Source: an uncultured Granulosicoccus sp. (GTDB lineage Bacteria > Pseudomonadota > Gammaproteobacteria > Granulosicoccales > Granulosicoccaceae). From it: a DNA stretch of 64,000 nt. Position numbers and translations under genes: made by a program. The notes beneath the pieces were generated by a model. The model searched no databases, had not been told where the DNA came from, and worked only from the letters and a program-made list of their open reading frames with translations. This document shows, piece by piece, positions 18,413 to 30,484 of this stretch (its first letter is position 1; every line of letters begins with the position of its first letter). The DNA is taken from the NCBI GenBank assembly GCA_947495035.1, contig CANLXI010000002.1, forward strand, positions 186,001 through 250,000. Direction: 5' to 3'.

Positions 18413-20644
18413 ATGACCATTCGCTCGACACTCAACAAGAGCCTGATACTGCCGATCTTTTCCCTGGTTCTGGTCGCGGTTGCGCTCGTTGCCATATTCA
18501 CCCATGAAACAGGTAATGCTCAGCTGGAGCGGCGGATAAACGATCTTGCCGAAGGCAGTGCGGTTCTGTTCGAGGAATTGTTGTGGCAAACCGACCATGA
18601 AACCATCGAGGTACTGCTTGACCGGTATGTGAGTCTTGGCGCAGTGACCGCCGCGCAGATTACGGCAAGCAGTCCGAGATTCGATCTTCAGGTGGGTGAG
18701 CGGACTGCAGATGATGATTCTGTCTATCGCCATTCCCGCACCTTGTTGCACAGGGAGGCTGATTCGATTCAGCAATTGGGTACGCTCACGCTGGAGATGA
18801 GCCGCGAGGGTGTCTGGCAGACCGTCCGTGTGCACGTACTGCAGGCCCTTGTCGTAGCGACACTGGCGGTTATTGCAACCACCATCATCATCCAGCACTT
18901 GTTGTATACCCGCTTGATCGATCCGGTGCTGAGGATCTGCAAGGGTCTGGACAAGTGGGAAGGTGACTGGCACGACTTCAGGATCGATCTGGGACGAGGC
19001 AAGTCGTCCGATGCGGGTGAAGAGAACGAGCTGGACCGTCTGGTGAGTTCGATTCATGGCATGCGGGACCATATTCTGGAAGCCGACAGCATCATCGAAT
19101 CCAAGGAGAAACGCCTGCTCAGTGCCGCGCGCATCGCCGGTATCGGCTACGCCTCTTTCGAGTTCGACTCCGGCCAGATCATCGAATGTGACGAGAACTT
19201 CGCGGGCATTTTCGATCTGACGGTCGACGAGATGCTGCAACTTTCCATCAGGGACGACATTCTTCGCAAGCGCCTGCATGCGGAAGATGTCGAACAGGGG
19301 GTGGAGATTCGAAGGCAGCTGCAGCAGGGCAATGCGACCGAAGGTGTTTTCAGGATTTCCAGTGACGCGGGCGAGTATCGGTACATCAGACAGCTGTTCG
19401 AAGTATCTCCCGTCGAAGAGGGGCCGTCCTTCGTGGTGCGTACTGTTGCTCAGGATGTCACGGAGCTCAGCCGCTTGCAGGCCACGTTGGTGCATGCGCA
19501 GAAGGTGAAGGCCATTGGCAATCTGACCGGCGGGGTTGCTCATGATTTCAACAATATTCTGGCAGTCATTGCCGGAAATCTGGAATTGCTCGATGAGCTC
19601 ATGGACGATGCGTCTGCCCGGCAGTATGTCGCCACATCTCAACACGCCGTGGAGCTCGGTGCCGAGTTGACCCACCAACTGCTGGCGTTTGCCCGAAAAC
19701 AGCCGCTACGTCCCGAAATCCTGGATCTGTCGCGGATGCTGCGTGATTCGCTGTCACTGCTGCGTACCTCGGTAGGGGAGAGCGTGGATCTGGAGGTGAT
19801 CGCTGACGGTGGGTTGTGGTTGACAGAGGTGGACAAGACCCAGCTGGAAGCGGCCGTACTCAATCTGGTGATCAACGCGCGTGATGCCATGCCCGATGGC
19901 GGGAAGCTCACCATCGAGGTCGGAAATGCAAGGTTGGATAGAGACTATGCGGAGCGACATGAGGAAGTTCAACCGGGGCAGTACGTGTGTATCGCCATCA
20001 CGGACACGGGCTGCGGCATGAGTGCGTCGATGATCTCTCAGGCACTGGAACCATTCTTTTCCACCAAGGACGTTGGCAAGGGCACGGGACTCGGTTTGCC
20101 GATGGCGTTCGGTTTTGTCAAGCAATCAGCCGGGCATCTGAAGATCTATTCGGAAGTCGATCGTGGTACCACGGTGAAACTCTATCTGCCACGCATCCAT
20201 GCTCGGCAGGAAGTGGTTCGTGCCAGTTATGCAGGACCGTCAACCGCGCGGTTCAATGGCCTGCAGGTATTTCTGGTGGAGGACAATGAAGATCTGCGCA
20301 AGACCATCACGATGCAGCTGGAGCAGATGGGCGCCATCGTGCACAGTGCATCGGAGGGCCATGAGGTGCTCGACATGGCACGAGGTATTGCGCTCATCGA
20401 TCTGATTCTGTGCGATGTCATCCTTCCCCATGGCATGAAGGGTCCGGAGGTGGTGTCAGGCTTGCAGAAATTCTATCCGGCGGCGACAGTCATCTACATG
20501 TCGGGTTACACCGAGAACGCCATCATTCATCAGGGCAGGCTGGATGAGGGTGTCATCATGTTGCAGAAACCCTTTTCACGGCAGGATCTGATAGCGGCAT
20601 TTGCCAGTGCATCAGAGTCCGCTGATCCGGAGGCGGATACCTGA
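18413..20644 (+). CDS. Hybrid sensor histidine kinase, sensory module copy B
   Basis: Paralogue of the kinase at 15159-17378, 743 residues, with the same domain order: TM1, periplasmic loop, TM2, HAMP-like linker, PAS, HisKA with His377 in GGVAHDFNNIL, HATPase, and a C-terminal receiver with Asp668 in LCDVILPHG. The kinase and receiver halves are strongly conserved between copies, whereas the periplasmic loop differs much more. That pattern means signalling output is shared and input has diverged. No cognate response regulator with a DNA-binding domain lies in the window. Confidence 0.9.
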   Translation: MTIRSTLNKSLILPIFSLVLVAVALVAIFTHETGNAQLERRINDLAEGSAVLFEELLWQTDHETIEVLLDRYVSLGAVTAAQITASSPRFDLQVGERTADDDSVYRHSRTLLHREADSIQQLGTLTLEMSREGVWQTVRVHVLQALVVATLAVIATTIIIQHLLYTRLIDPVLRICKGLDKWEGDWHDFRIDLGRGKSSDAGEENELDRLVSSIHGMRDHILEADSIIESKEKRLLSAARIAGIGYASFEFDSGQIIECDENFAGIFDLTVDEMLQLSIRDDILRKRLHAEDVEQGVEIRRQLQQGNATEGVFRISSDAGEYRYIRQLFEVSPVEEGPSFVVRTVAQDVTELSRLQATLVHAQKVKAIGNLTGGVAHDFNNILAVIAGNLELLDELMDDASARQYVATSQHAVELGAELTHQLLAFARKQPLRPEILDLSRMLRDSLSLLRTSVGESVDLEVIADGGLWLTEVDKTQLEAAVLNLVINARDAMPDGGKLTIEVGNARLDRDYAERHEEVQPGQYVCIAITDTGCGMSASMISQALEPFFSTKDVGKGTGLGLPMAFGFVKQSAGHLKIYSEVDRGTTVKLYLPRIHARQEVVRASYAGPSTARFNGLQVFLVEDNEDLRKTITMQLEQMGAIVHSASEGHEVLDMARGIALIDLILCDVILPHGMKGPEVVSGLQKFYPAATVIYMSGYTENAIIHQGRLDEGVIMLQKPFSRQDLIAAFASASESADPEADT

Positions 20645-20687
20645 TGGTTCGACAAGGCCGCCTGTCGTGAAGACTCGATCACCGCTC

Positions 20688-21704
20688 TCAGGCTATCGCT
20701 CCCATGAACCATGAACGAAATTCCTTCAGCGGATTCTCGTTGGCGTGATCGTTGGCAATCAGTAGCTCCAGGTGTGCACCCAGCTCAGTCTGGTTGTATC
20801 CCGAGCCCTTGATGTTTTCTGCCAGTTGTTCGAATGGAGAAGGGTCCAGGCTGTCGGTATACAGTCTGGCATCCTGGATGCGACCTTTTGTCACATTGAG
20901 AAAGACTTCAACCCCACCCCAGTTGAAACGCTCATCCAGCAAATGGGTGAATTCCGGGGTCTTGCCGAAATTCCATTCCCAGCTGCTGTAGCGTCCGAAG
21001 GTCTCATCCAGTCCCGGCAGATCGCAATGATCGTACGGTGACAGGTACTCGACATCCACGTCGACGTTGAAATGATCGAGGTAGGATTCAATCAAGGCGC
21101 CGCTGACAAGATCGTGGTTGATGCCCTGGCGGATCTGATCCAGGTTGGTCACTCTTGACCTGACCGAGGAGATGCCTTTTGCAGCCAGTTTCTTCGGGCT
21201 GGGGGTCAGATAACCGGCGAGCCGATTCAGGTCGGCGTGCAGCAGCAGGGTGCCATGATGAAATCCCCTGTCCTGCGTTTCCCGATAGGCCGATCCCGAG
21301 AATTTTCTCGGCAAATCACCTTCCTGCACAACCAGATCGTTCCGGCCGTTGGCCACCGCAGTGATGTCCAGATGTTTCAGGGCTTCCAGAACAATGTGCG
21401 TCGATTCCGTCTTGTCATATTCAGGCTTTCCGGCCATGAAGGTGAAATTGGTATTGCCCATGTCCTGAAATACAGCTCCGCCCCCGGTTCGTCTGCGGGC
21501 GAGCCTGACATTGTCTTCCTCCATCCGGGTTACATTGCATTCCCGCCAGGGGTTCTGCGCACGGCCGATGACAACGGTATCGCCATTGCGCCAGATGAAC
21601 AGCACCCGTTGACGCGGGTCCATTTTCTCGAAGATGACTTCCTCGACAGCGAGGTTGAACCAGGGGTTGTTCGATGTCGAAACGAGGATTCGTGTCTTGT
21701 TCAT
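20688..21704 (-). CDS. lplA: Lipoate--protein ligase
   Basis: Cytoplasmic ligase that activates lipoate with ATP and transfers it to the E2 and H proteins of 2-oxoacid dehydrogenases and glycine cleavage. The 338-residue product equals E. coli LplA in length. The start [22 protein letters not shown] aligns with E. coli, which decides for 21704 over TTG or ATG codons at 21716-21719. The binding motif [12 protein letters not shown], the KFSGSAYR segment with the catalytic Lys, and the C-terminal accessory domain are all present. It lies downstream of acnB, but a terminator and its own promoter with a Fur-box-like site separate the two. Confidence 0.94.
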   Translation of the reverse strand: MNKTRILVSTSNNPWFNLAVEEVIFEKMDPRQRVLFIWRNGDTVVIGRAQNPWRECNVTRMEEDNVRLARRRTGGGAVFQDMGNTNFTFMAGKPEYDKTESTHIVLEALKHLDITAVANGRNDLVVQEGDLPRKFSGSAYRETQDRGFHHGTLLLHADLNRLAGYLTPSPKKLAAKGISSVRSRVTNLDQIRQGINHDLVSGALIESYLDHFNVDVDVEYLSPYDHCDLPGLDETFGRYSSWEWNFGKTPEFTHLLDERFNWGGVEVFLNVTKGRIQDARLYTDSLDPSPFEQLAENIKGSGYNQTELGAHLELLIANDHANENPLKEFRSWFMGAIA

Positions 21705-21731
21705 GCCAGTGTCCATCAATCTGCTGAGGCT

Positions 21732-21763
21732 ATTGTAATCAAACGAGAATGATTATCAATAAC
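21732..21763 (-). promoter_or_regulatory. lplA promoter overlapped by a Fur-box-like site
   Basis: On the minus strand a TTGATA -35 (21754-21759) and a TACAAT -10 (21732-21737) are 16 bp apart, each one mismatch from consensus. The 19-mer at 21745-21763 reads GTTATTGATAATCATTCTC and matches the E. coli Fur consensus at 16 of 19 positions, covering the -35 and spacer. The geometry fits iron-dependent repression of lplA. Transcription would start about 20 nt before the ATG at 21704. Confidence 0.65.
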
Positions 21764-21831
21764 ATTCGATTCGTGATGGGTTACTGTTGAGCGTGAGCGG
21801 CAACTGGGCCGCCGTTTGCAAGGGGCAGGGC

Positions 21832-21891
21832 AGAAACGAAACAGGCTACGCCCGCCCTCCGTCACGAGACGAGGAGGGTGGACGCAGCCTG
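21832..21891 (-). terminator. Rho-independent terminator of acnB
   Basis: In the minus-strand transcript the arms at 21873-21891 and 21842-21860 form a 19-bp stem with one mismatch and two G-U wobbles around a 12-nt loop. The tail reads TTTCGTTTCT. The wobbles pair only in the minus-strand RNA, which supports the orientation. Confidence 0.75.
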
Positions 21892-21907
21892 CGTGGTCTG
21901 GTCAGAC

Positions 21908-21936
21908 CGGCATCCGGTGCATCGCTCCGGATGCCG
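21908..21936 (-). repeat. Perfect 10-bp inverted repeat directly after acnB
   Basis: CGGCATCCGG and CCGGATGCCG flank a 9-nt loop starting 7 nt after the acnB stop codon. No T run follows. It is probably a 3' mRNA-stabilising hairpin acting with the terminator further down. Confidence 0.55.
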
Positions 21937-21942
21937 CTGCCT

Positions 21943-24747
<2,805 letters not shown>

Positions 24748-25313
24748 GAACTTGTCTTCGAGGGATACGAGGAGGGGAGATTATACTTCTGAACGGCCAT
24801 TCCCGGCTGGAACCGTCTCGGATCACCATTTTTCGCGCCAGATTCCCGTTTTTCGTGGTGCTGTGGCTTTGCCCTCTCTTCAGGATTCGACACGGGGCAC
24901 GGTTTCAGACACAAATCGCCAGCGGCGCGGCCTAAAAGGCCGGTGCCAGCCGTGATGAACCGTGTCTCCGATCAGGGGCAGGTGGTGGTTGAGGCCTGTG
25001 TCGATAACGGAATAACCTGATAACAAATAGTTCTAAACCTTCGCCTTGCGCGCCCTGTAGGATGCCCTCAACTTGGGCGATAAGGTAACGGTGAGTGCCC
25101 CGATACAGGGCGGAAACACGAGTTTCGGCATGGGTATCGAGGTTCGGGCGACTGTCCGGCAATGTATCCTTCAGGTGTGTAGCCAATCACGGACGAGGGA
25201 CATGAGGTGAGCAGCGCAGATAGCCTTCACGGGCAGATGCTTCAATCATCTCCTTGCCAATTCGTTCGGAAGTACACGTTACCCAATCACAGAACAAACA
25301 TCAGGAAAATCAC
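24748..25313. other. Intergenic region between acnB and the peroxiredoxin gene
   Basis: No convincing coding sequence is seen. An 84-codon open frame on the minus strand (24932-25186) has no ribosome site or recognisable content. The acnB -10 element lies at 24780-24785. A multi-helix fold is possible at 24894-24968. An AT-rich patch around 25012-25040 is the best place for a promoter of the downstream sulfur genes, but I could not assign clear -35 and -10 boxes. Confidence 0.5.
24894..24968 (+). other. Possible structured RNA element
   Basis: The outer arms 24894-24904 and 24958-24968 can pair over 11 bp with two G-U wobbles in the plus-strand RNA. Inside, CGGCC-TAAAA-GGCCG (24928-24942) forms a perfect apical hairpin extended by GGC/GCC. 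No T run follows, so it is not a simple terminator. It does not match a riboswitch class I recognise, and no promoter could be assigned. Confidence 0.3.
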
Positions 25314-25964
25314 ATGTCTCTTCGTATCAACGACACAGTCCCGAATTTCACAGCCGAGACCGACCAGGGAACGATTACCTTCCACGACTGGATCGGTGAC
25401 AGCTGGGCAATCCTGTTCAGTCATCCCAAGGATTTCACGCCGGTTTGCACCACCGAATTCAGTGCTGTCGCACAGTTGGCCGATGAGTGGGCCAAGCGCA
25501 ACACCAAGGTTCTTGGTGTATCCGTGGACGGCGTTGAAGATCACAAGAAGTGGAAGAACGACATCGAGTCCTATGGTGGTGCCAAGGCGGGCTTCCCGAT
25601 CATCGCCGATGAAGGCCTGGAGGTCTCCAAGCAGTTCGACATGTTGCCGGCAGAAGCCTATCTGCCAGACGGTCGAACGCCGGCTGACAGCGCGACGGTT
25701 CGTTCGGTTTTCATCATCGGTCCCGACAAGCAGTTGAAGCTGTCCATGACCTACCCGATGACAGTCGGCCGCAACTTCGCCGAGATACTGCGCGCCCTGG
25801 ATGGCCTGCAGATGTCAACCAAGGGTGTTGCCACGCCTGCCAACTGGGAAGTCGGTCAGGACGTGATCATTCCGCCAGCTGTCAGCAATGAAGATGCAAC
25901 AGCGAAGTTCGGCGAATTCGAAACCGTATTCCCTTACCTGCGCAAGACCAAAGCGCCAAGCTGA
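25314..25964 (+). CDS. Peroxiredoxin, 1-Cys (Prx6) type
   Basis: Thiol peroxidase of 216 residues reducing hydrogen peroxide and organic peroxides in the cytoplasm. The peroxidatic Cys is in DFTPVCTTEF, and the Prx6-type C-terminal dimerisation extension is present (ending near FPYLRKTK). No resolving Cys is apparent, fitting the 1-Cys mechanism. The AGGAAA site 7 nt before the ATG at 25314 sets the start. It is followed at 81 bp by cysI on the same strand, so it may share a transcript with the sulfite reductase genes. Confidence 0.93.
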   Translation: MSLRINDTVPNFTAETDQGTITFHDWIGDSWAILFSHPKDFTPVCTTEFSAVAQLADEWAKRNTKVLGVSVDGVEDHKKWKNDIESYGGAKAGFPIIADEGLEVSKQFDMLPAEAYLPDGRTPADSATVRSVFIIGPDKQLKLSMTYPMTVGRNFAEILRALDGLQMSTKGVATPANWEVGQDVIIPPAVSNEDATAKFGEFETVFPYLRKTKAPS

Positions 25965-26045
25965 TCGACAGACGCGGGGCGGTGGCTGTCAAGGCCGCCG
26001 CCCTTGCCTGAATCGAATACACCTGAGATACGTAGCACGCAAGCC

Positions 26046-27761
26046 ATGCTGGACAAAGTCGAAAACACGCCGGAGCTGGAATCTCTTCCACTGTCGGACA
26101 ATGAGCGCCTGAAGAGGGAGAGCAATTTCCTGCGTGGCACCATTGCCGAAGACCTGCAGGATCCCATCACGGGAGGCTTCACGGCGGACAACTTTCAGCT
26201 GATTCGTTTTCACGGCATGTATCAGCAGGATGATCGCGATATCCGCGCAGAGCGTAGCCAACAGAAGCTCGAGCCACTGCACAATGTCATGCTGCGAGCC
26301 AGATTGCCCGGCGGCATCATCAAGCCGGAGCAATGGCTGGTCATCGATCAGTTCGCGGCAGAGAAGACACTGTACGGTTCCATCCGCCTGACGACTCGCC
26401 AGACTTTCCAGTTCCACGGTGTGCTCAAACCGAACATCAAGACCATGCACCAGGTGCTGAACGCGACCGGTATCGACTCCATCGCGACAGCTGGTGATGT
26501 CAATCGAAATGTGCTGTGCAGCACCAATCCGGTCGAATCCGAGCTGCATCAGGAAGCCTACGAGTGGGCGAAGAAGATCAGCGAACATCTGCTGCCCAGA
26601 ACGAAGGCCTATATGGAGATCTGGCTCGATGGCAAGAAGGAGAAGACCACCGAGGAGCCGATTCTGGGGTCTACCTACCTGCCGCGCAAATTCAAGACTA
26701 CCGTGACAGTGCCACCCAACAACGAGGTGGATGTGCATGCCAACGATCTGAACTTCGTTGCCATTGCCGAAGATGGCAAACTGGTCGGCTTCAATGTGCT
26801 GGTCGGCGGCGGACTGGCGATGACGCATGGTGAAACAGCCACCTATCCGCGAAAGGCCGATGACTTCGGTTTCATACCGCTGGAGCATACGCTCGCGGTA
26901 GCCGAGCATGTCGTGAGCGTGCAACGCGACTGGGGCAATCGCTCCAACCGCAAGAACGCCAAGACCAAGTACACGCTGGATCGCGTGGGCACTGATGTGT
27001 TCAAGGCCGAGGTAGAGCGTCGTGCCGGCGTGAAATTCGAGGACAGCCGCCCGTATGAGTTCACCTCGCGTGGCGATCGTTTCGGCTGGGTCGAAGGTAT
27101 CGATGGCAAGCAGCACCTGACGCTTTTCGTCATGAATGGCCGCATTCTGGATTACCCGGATCGTCCGCTGAAAACTGGCCTGCGCAAGATTGCCGAGATA
27201 CACAAGGGCGATTTTCGCATCACGGCCAATCAGAACCTGATCATCGCCGGTGTGCCTGCAGAGCAGAAGGACGAGATCGAGAAAATTGCCCGAGCGCATG
27301 GTCTGCTGGATGATGGCACCTCGGCCCAGAAGCTCAATTCCATGGCCTGTGTGGCCTTGCCAACCTGCCCGCTGGCCATGGCTGAATCCGAACGCTATCT
27401 GCCAAGCCTGGTAGAAAAGGTGGAAGTTCTGCTGGAAAAGCACGGTCTGGTTGATGACCACATCATCCTGCGCGTGGTCGGTTGCCCGAACGGCTGTGGC
27501 CGCGCCATGCTGGCGGAAGCCGGTCTGGTCGGCAAGGGCCCGGGCAAGTACAACCTGTATCTGGGAGGCAATCGTGTGGGCACACGCATTCCCAAACTCT
27601 ACCGCGAGAACATCGGTGAAGAGGTCATCCTGAGCGAGCTGGATTCCCTGATCGGTCGCTGGGCAACAGAGCGTCACGACGATGAAGGCTTTGGTGATTT
27701 CGTCATTCGCCAGGGCGTGGTGAAGGAAGTCAAGGTGTCTGTCACCGACTTTCACGCCTGA
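26046..27761 (+). CDS. cysI: Assimilatory sulfite reductase (NADPH) hemoprotein subunit
   Basis: Siroheme and [4Fe-4S] subunit that reduces sulfite to sulfide by six electrons in cysteine synthesis. The 571 residues match the E. coli protein closely over the whole length. The cluster and siroheme cysteines are Cys435 and Cys441 (ACVALPTC) and Cys480 and Cys484 (GCPNGCGR), one number above E. coli, which supports the ATG at 26046 over an in-frame TTG at 26004. Other conserved blocks include [12 protein letters not shown] and [12 protein letters not shown]. It precedes cysJ by 64 bp; E. coli has the reverse order (cysJ then cysI). Confidence 0.96.
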   Translation: MLDKVENTPELESLPLSDNERLKRESNFLRGTIAEDLQDPITGGFTADNFQLIRFHGMYQQDDRDIRAERSQQKLEPLHNVMLRARLPGGIIKPEQWLVIDQFAAEKTLYGSIRLTTRQTFQFHGVLKPNIKTMHQVLNATGIDSIATAGDVNRNVLCSTNPVESELHQEAYEWAKKISEHLLPRTKAYMEIWLDGKKEKTTEEPILGSTYLPRKFKTTVTVPPNNEVDVHANDLNFVAIAEDGKLVGFNVLVGGGLAMTHGETATYPRKADDFGFIPLEHTLAVAEHVVSVQRDWGNRSNRKNAKTKYTLDRVGTDVFKAEVERRAGVKFEDSRPYEFTSRGDRFGWVEGIDGKQHLTLFVMNGRILDYPDRPLKTGLRKIAEIHKGDFRITANQNLIIAGVPAEQKDEIEKIARAHGLLDDGTSAQKLNSMACVALPTCPLAMAESERYLPSLVEKVEVLLEKHGLVDDHIILRVVGCPNGCGRAMLAEAGLVGKGPGKYNLYLGGNRVGTRIPKLYRENIGEEVILSELDSLIGRWATERHDDEGFGDFVIRQGVVKEVKVSVTDFHA

Positions 27762-27825
27762 GCCTTTCAGATACACAAGAACACGTTTCAGTATTCAACA
27801 AACAGAACCCGACTGGTAACTCCCG

Positions 27826-29640
27826 ATGATCCTGTCTGACATTCCCCAAGGGCTTAGTCCATTGACACCCAACCAGATCAATCAGGTCAAGGACCTCATG
27901 GGTGGTCTGACGCCTGTGCAACAGGCCTGGATCAGTGGCTATATGGCGGCGGCTGCCAATGCCGCTACGCCGATTGCCCTGCAGGAGACGGTGGCGGTCG
28001 ATGCCTCTCCGCTGACCATTCTCTACGGTTCCCAGACAGGTAATGCCAAGGGAATCGCTGCGGACATGGCTGCCAAGGCCGAGGCTCGCGGGCTGGATGT
28101 CAAGTTGGTCAACATGGCGGACTACAAGCCGACACAGTTGAAGAACGAGAAGTTTCTGACCATTGTCGTCTCCACCTATGGTGAGGGCGAACCACCGGAA
28201 CAGGCCGAGAAGCTGTACAAGTTTCTGGGTTCGAAGAAGGCGCCGAAGCTCGAAGGTGTGCAGGTAGCCGTGATCGGCCTGGGTGACAGCAGCTATGAGT
28301 TTTTCTGCAAGACCGCTTCCGATTTCGAAGAGCGCCTGAGTGCTCTGGGCGCCTCCGTGATCACCGAGCGTGCGTTGCTGGATGTGGATTACGATGACGC
28401 GGCGGCTGCCTGGGTGGATGGCGCGGTTGATCTCTTCGAGCCCGCGTTGAAGGCGGTCAACGGTGCGGCCAGTCCGGCGATGACCGGTCTGGCGGGGTTT
28501 GGTGACGCGGCTCAGCCCGTGACGTCCATTTTCAACAAGAAGAATCCGTTTGTCGCAGAAATCGGTGAAGTACAGAAAATCACCGGTCGGGATTCACTCA
28601 AGGATGTTCGACACGTCGAGATCTCGCTGGAAGGTTCCGGCTTGCAGTATCGAGCGGGTGATTCTCTCGGTGTGTATTTCCTCAATGACAGTCTGGCTGT
28701 TGATGAAGTGCTGGCACTGCTGAAGATTTCAGCCGACGAGGCTGTGCGAGTAGGTGATGAAGACAAGCCGGTTCGCCAGGCGCTGATAGAGGATTTCGAG
28801 CTGACGCAGTCCTACCCGGGGTTTGTCGAGAAATTCGCTGCGGCCACTGGCAATGCAGGCCTGGTGGAGATCGCCGGTGACAAGGCGGCGCTGCGGGAGT
28901 ATCTGGAGGACAGGCAGATCTATGACGTCATCCGGCAGAACCCCGGCGACATCACGGCCCAGGCACTGATCGATAGCCTGCGCAAGCAACAGCCGCGTCT
29001 GTACTCCATTGCTTCCAGCCAGAAAGAGGTTGAAGAGGAAGTGCATCTGACGGTGGCGGTAGTTGAATTCGACACACACGACAACGCGCACCTGGGTGGC
29101 TGCTCCGGTTTTCTCGGACGCCGCGTCGAGGAAGGTGACAAGGTACGCGTGTACATCGAGCACAATGACAGCTTCCGACTGCCGGAGAATCCCGAGGCGC
29201 CGGTGATCATGATCGGACCGGGCACCGGTATCGCACCATTCCGCTCCTTTCTGCAGGATCGCGAGGCCGATGGTGTCGAAGGCAACAGCTGGTTGTTCTT
29301 CGGCAATCCGCATTTCACCCAGGATTTCCTGTACCAGGTGGAACTGCAGTCCTATCTGAAGTCCGGTCTGCTGAGCAAGTTGAGCGTTGCCTTCAGTCGC
29401 GATCAGGCCGAGAAGGTCTATGTACAGGACCGCATCGTCGAGAACGGTGCCGAGTTGTACGAATGGCTGCAGAAGGGTGCGCATCTGTACATCTGCGGTG
29501 ATGGCAACCACATGGCCAAGGACGTGCATCAGGCCCTGTTGTCTGTGGTGCAGACTCACGGTGGCCAGTCGGCAGAAGACGCCGAGGCCTATCTGGAAGC
29601 ACTGCGGGATGACAAGCGCTATCAGAAGGATGTGTATTGA
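27826..29640 (+). CDS. cysJ: Assimilatory sulfite reductase (NADPH) flavoprotein subunit
   Basis: Diflavin reductase of 604 residues that passes electrons from NADPH through FAD and FMN to CysI. An N-terminal flavodoxin domain (GSQTGNAKG, STYGEGEPP) is followed by the FAD-binding region (RLYSIASS) and the NADPH-binding region (GPGTGIAPFRSFLQ, ending KRYQKDVY, the usual CysJ tail with terminal Tyr). All cofactor motifs look intact. A small GGCGG/CCGCC hairpin lies 10 nt after the stop. Confidence 0.96.
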   Translation: MILSDIPQGLSPLTPNQINQVKDLMGGLTPVQQAWISGYMAAAANAATPIALQETVAVDASPLTILYGSQTGNAKGIAADMAAKAEARGLDVKLVNMADYKPTQLKNEKFLTIVVSTYGEGEPPEQAEKLYKFLGSKKAPKLEGVQVAVIGLGDSSYEFFCKTASDFEERLSALGASVITERALLDVDYDDAAAAWVDGAVDLFEPALKAVNGAASPAMTGLAGFGDAAQPVTSIFNKKNPFVAEIGEVQKITGRDSLKDVRHVEISLEGSGLQYRAGDSLGVYFLNDSLAVDEVLALLKISADEAVRVGDEDKPVRQALIEDFELTQSYPGFVEKFAAATGNAGLVEIAGDKAALREYLEDRQIYDVIRQNPGDITAQALIDSLRKQQPRLYSIASSQKEVEEEVHLTVAVVEFDTHDNAHLGGCSGFLGRRVEEGDKVRVYIEHNDSFRLPENPEAPVIMIGPGTGIAPFRSFLQDREADGVEGNSWLFFGNPHFTQDFLYQVELQSYLKSGLLSKLSVAFSRDQAEKVYVQDRIVENGAELYEWLQKGAHLYICGDGNHMAKDVHQALLSVVQTHGGQSAEDAEAYLEALRDDKRYQKDVY

Positions 29641-29649
29641 GATCTGACT

Positions 29650-29663
29650 GGCGGTTTGCCGCC
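29650..29663 (+). repeat. Short hairpin after cysJ
   Basis: GGCGG and CCGCC flank a 4-nt loop 10 nt past the cysJ stop codon. No T run follows, so terminator function is doubtful. The region up to the convergent LysE gene also holds a second small repeat (TTCGGC/GCCGAA near 29711-29725). Confidence 0.3.
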
Positions 29664-29788
29664 TATCGGCCTTCGCAGCGCGATGGTATAATTGCCCTGT
29701 TCGAAGGCAGATTCGGCGATGCCGAAGGAGCGAAGGTGATTCGCGCTGTTGCGGGCAGCCCTGACGCACTGGCTGGCCACCGCGCCGC

Positions 29789-30403
29789 TCAGGCCATCAT
29801 GGCGACACGAATGGCCAGCAGAATCAGCACGATCCCCGAGAGGCGATCGATCAGCACGGCCTTCGAGCGGATGCGTTCAACCACCAGGGAGTGGGACAGC
29901 ACCAGGGTAATGAAGGTGTACCACAGTCCATCCACCAGAAATGGCGTGGCCACGATCACCATCTGATTGCCGAGATCATTGCCCAGCGCCACGAACTGGC
30001 TGAACAGGGCGATGAAGAACAGGGCGATCTTGGGGCTCAAGATGGAGATCAGAAAGCCTTCGCGAGCCGATTGCGACACGGCCGTGTGCTCGCCGGCTTC
30101 CAGCTTGGCGGCAATGCCACCCTTCGAGCGCAGTGCGTTGAAGCCCAGATAAGCCAGGTAGGCGGCTCCTGCCAGACTGATGTACCTGAACAGCAGGGGG
30201 CTTTGCTGCAACAGCACCGCCAGCCCGATCAAGGTGATGAAGGCATAGATGCCGATGCCGAAGGCATGCGCCCAGGCGGTTGCCAAGCCGTTGCTGCGCC
30301 CACCCGCCAGGGCGTGTCTGGCAACGATGGCCAAACTGGGGCCGGGGGACATGGCCCCCAGCAGGCAGACGGTGAACAGTGACAGCCAGATGGTGAATGT
30401 CAT
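29789..30403 (-). CDS. LysE family translocator
   Basis: Inner-membrane amino-acid or small-metabolite exporter of the LysE/RhtB family, 204 residues with six hydrophobic segments. The N-terminal family signature PGPSLAIVARHALAGGRSNG is present, as is the central SPKIALFFIALFSQF block after the third segment. A GGAAGG site precedes the ATG. It is convergent with cysJ and lies 81 bp after the GH42 gene, so it could be read from the same message. Confidence 0.9.
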   Translation of the reverse strand: MTFTIWLSLFTVCLLGAMSPGPSLAIVARHALAGGRSNGLATAWAHAFGIGIYAFITLIGLAVLLQQSPLLFRYISLAGAAYLAYLGFNALRSKGGIAAKLEAGEHTAVSQSAREGFLISILSPKIALFFIALFSQFVALGNDLGNQMVIVATPFLVDGLWYTFITLVLSHSLVVERIRSKAVLIDRLSGIVLILLAIRVAMMA

Positions 30404-30484
30404 GGGGGCAAGCCTTCCGATTGCGTAGATCGATTATCGGCTGATTTCGTCAGCCGGGAAGGCAATGTACCGCAAGAAAGGCCC

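Noticed and set aside
24932..25186. 84-codon frame on the minus strand in the acnB-peroxiredoxin gap
   Set aside because: No ribosome site, biased composition and no recognisable family.
29637..29966. 109-codon frame and a perfect TATAAT after cysJ
   Set aside because: The frame overlaps the convergent LysE gene; the TATAAT near 29686 lacks a -35 and any supported transcript.
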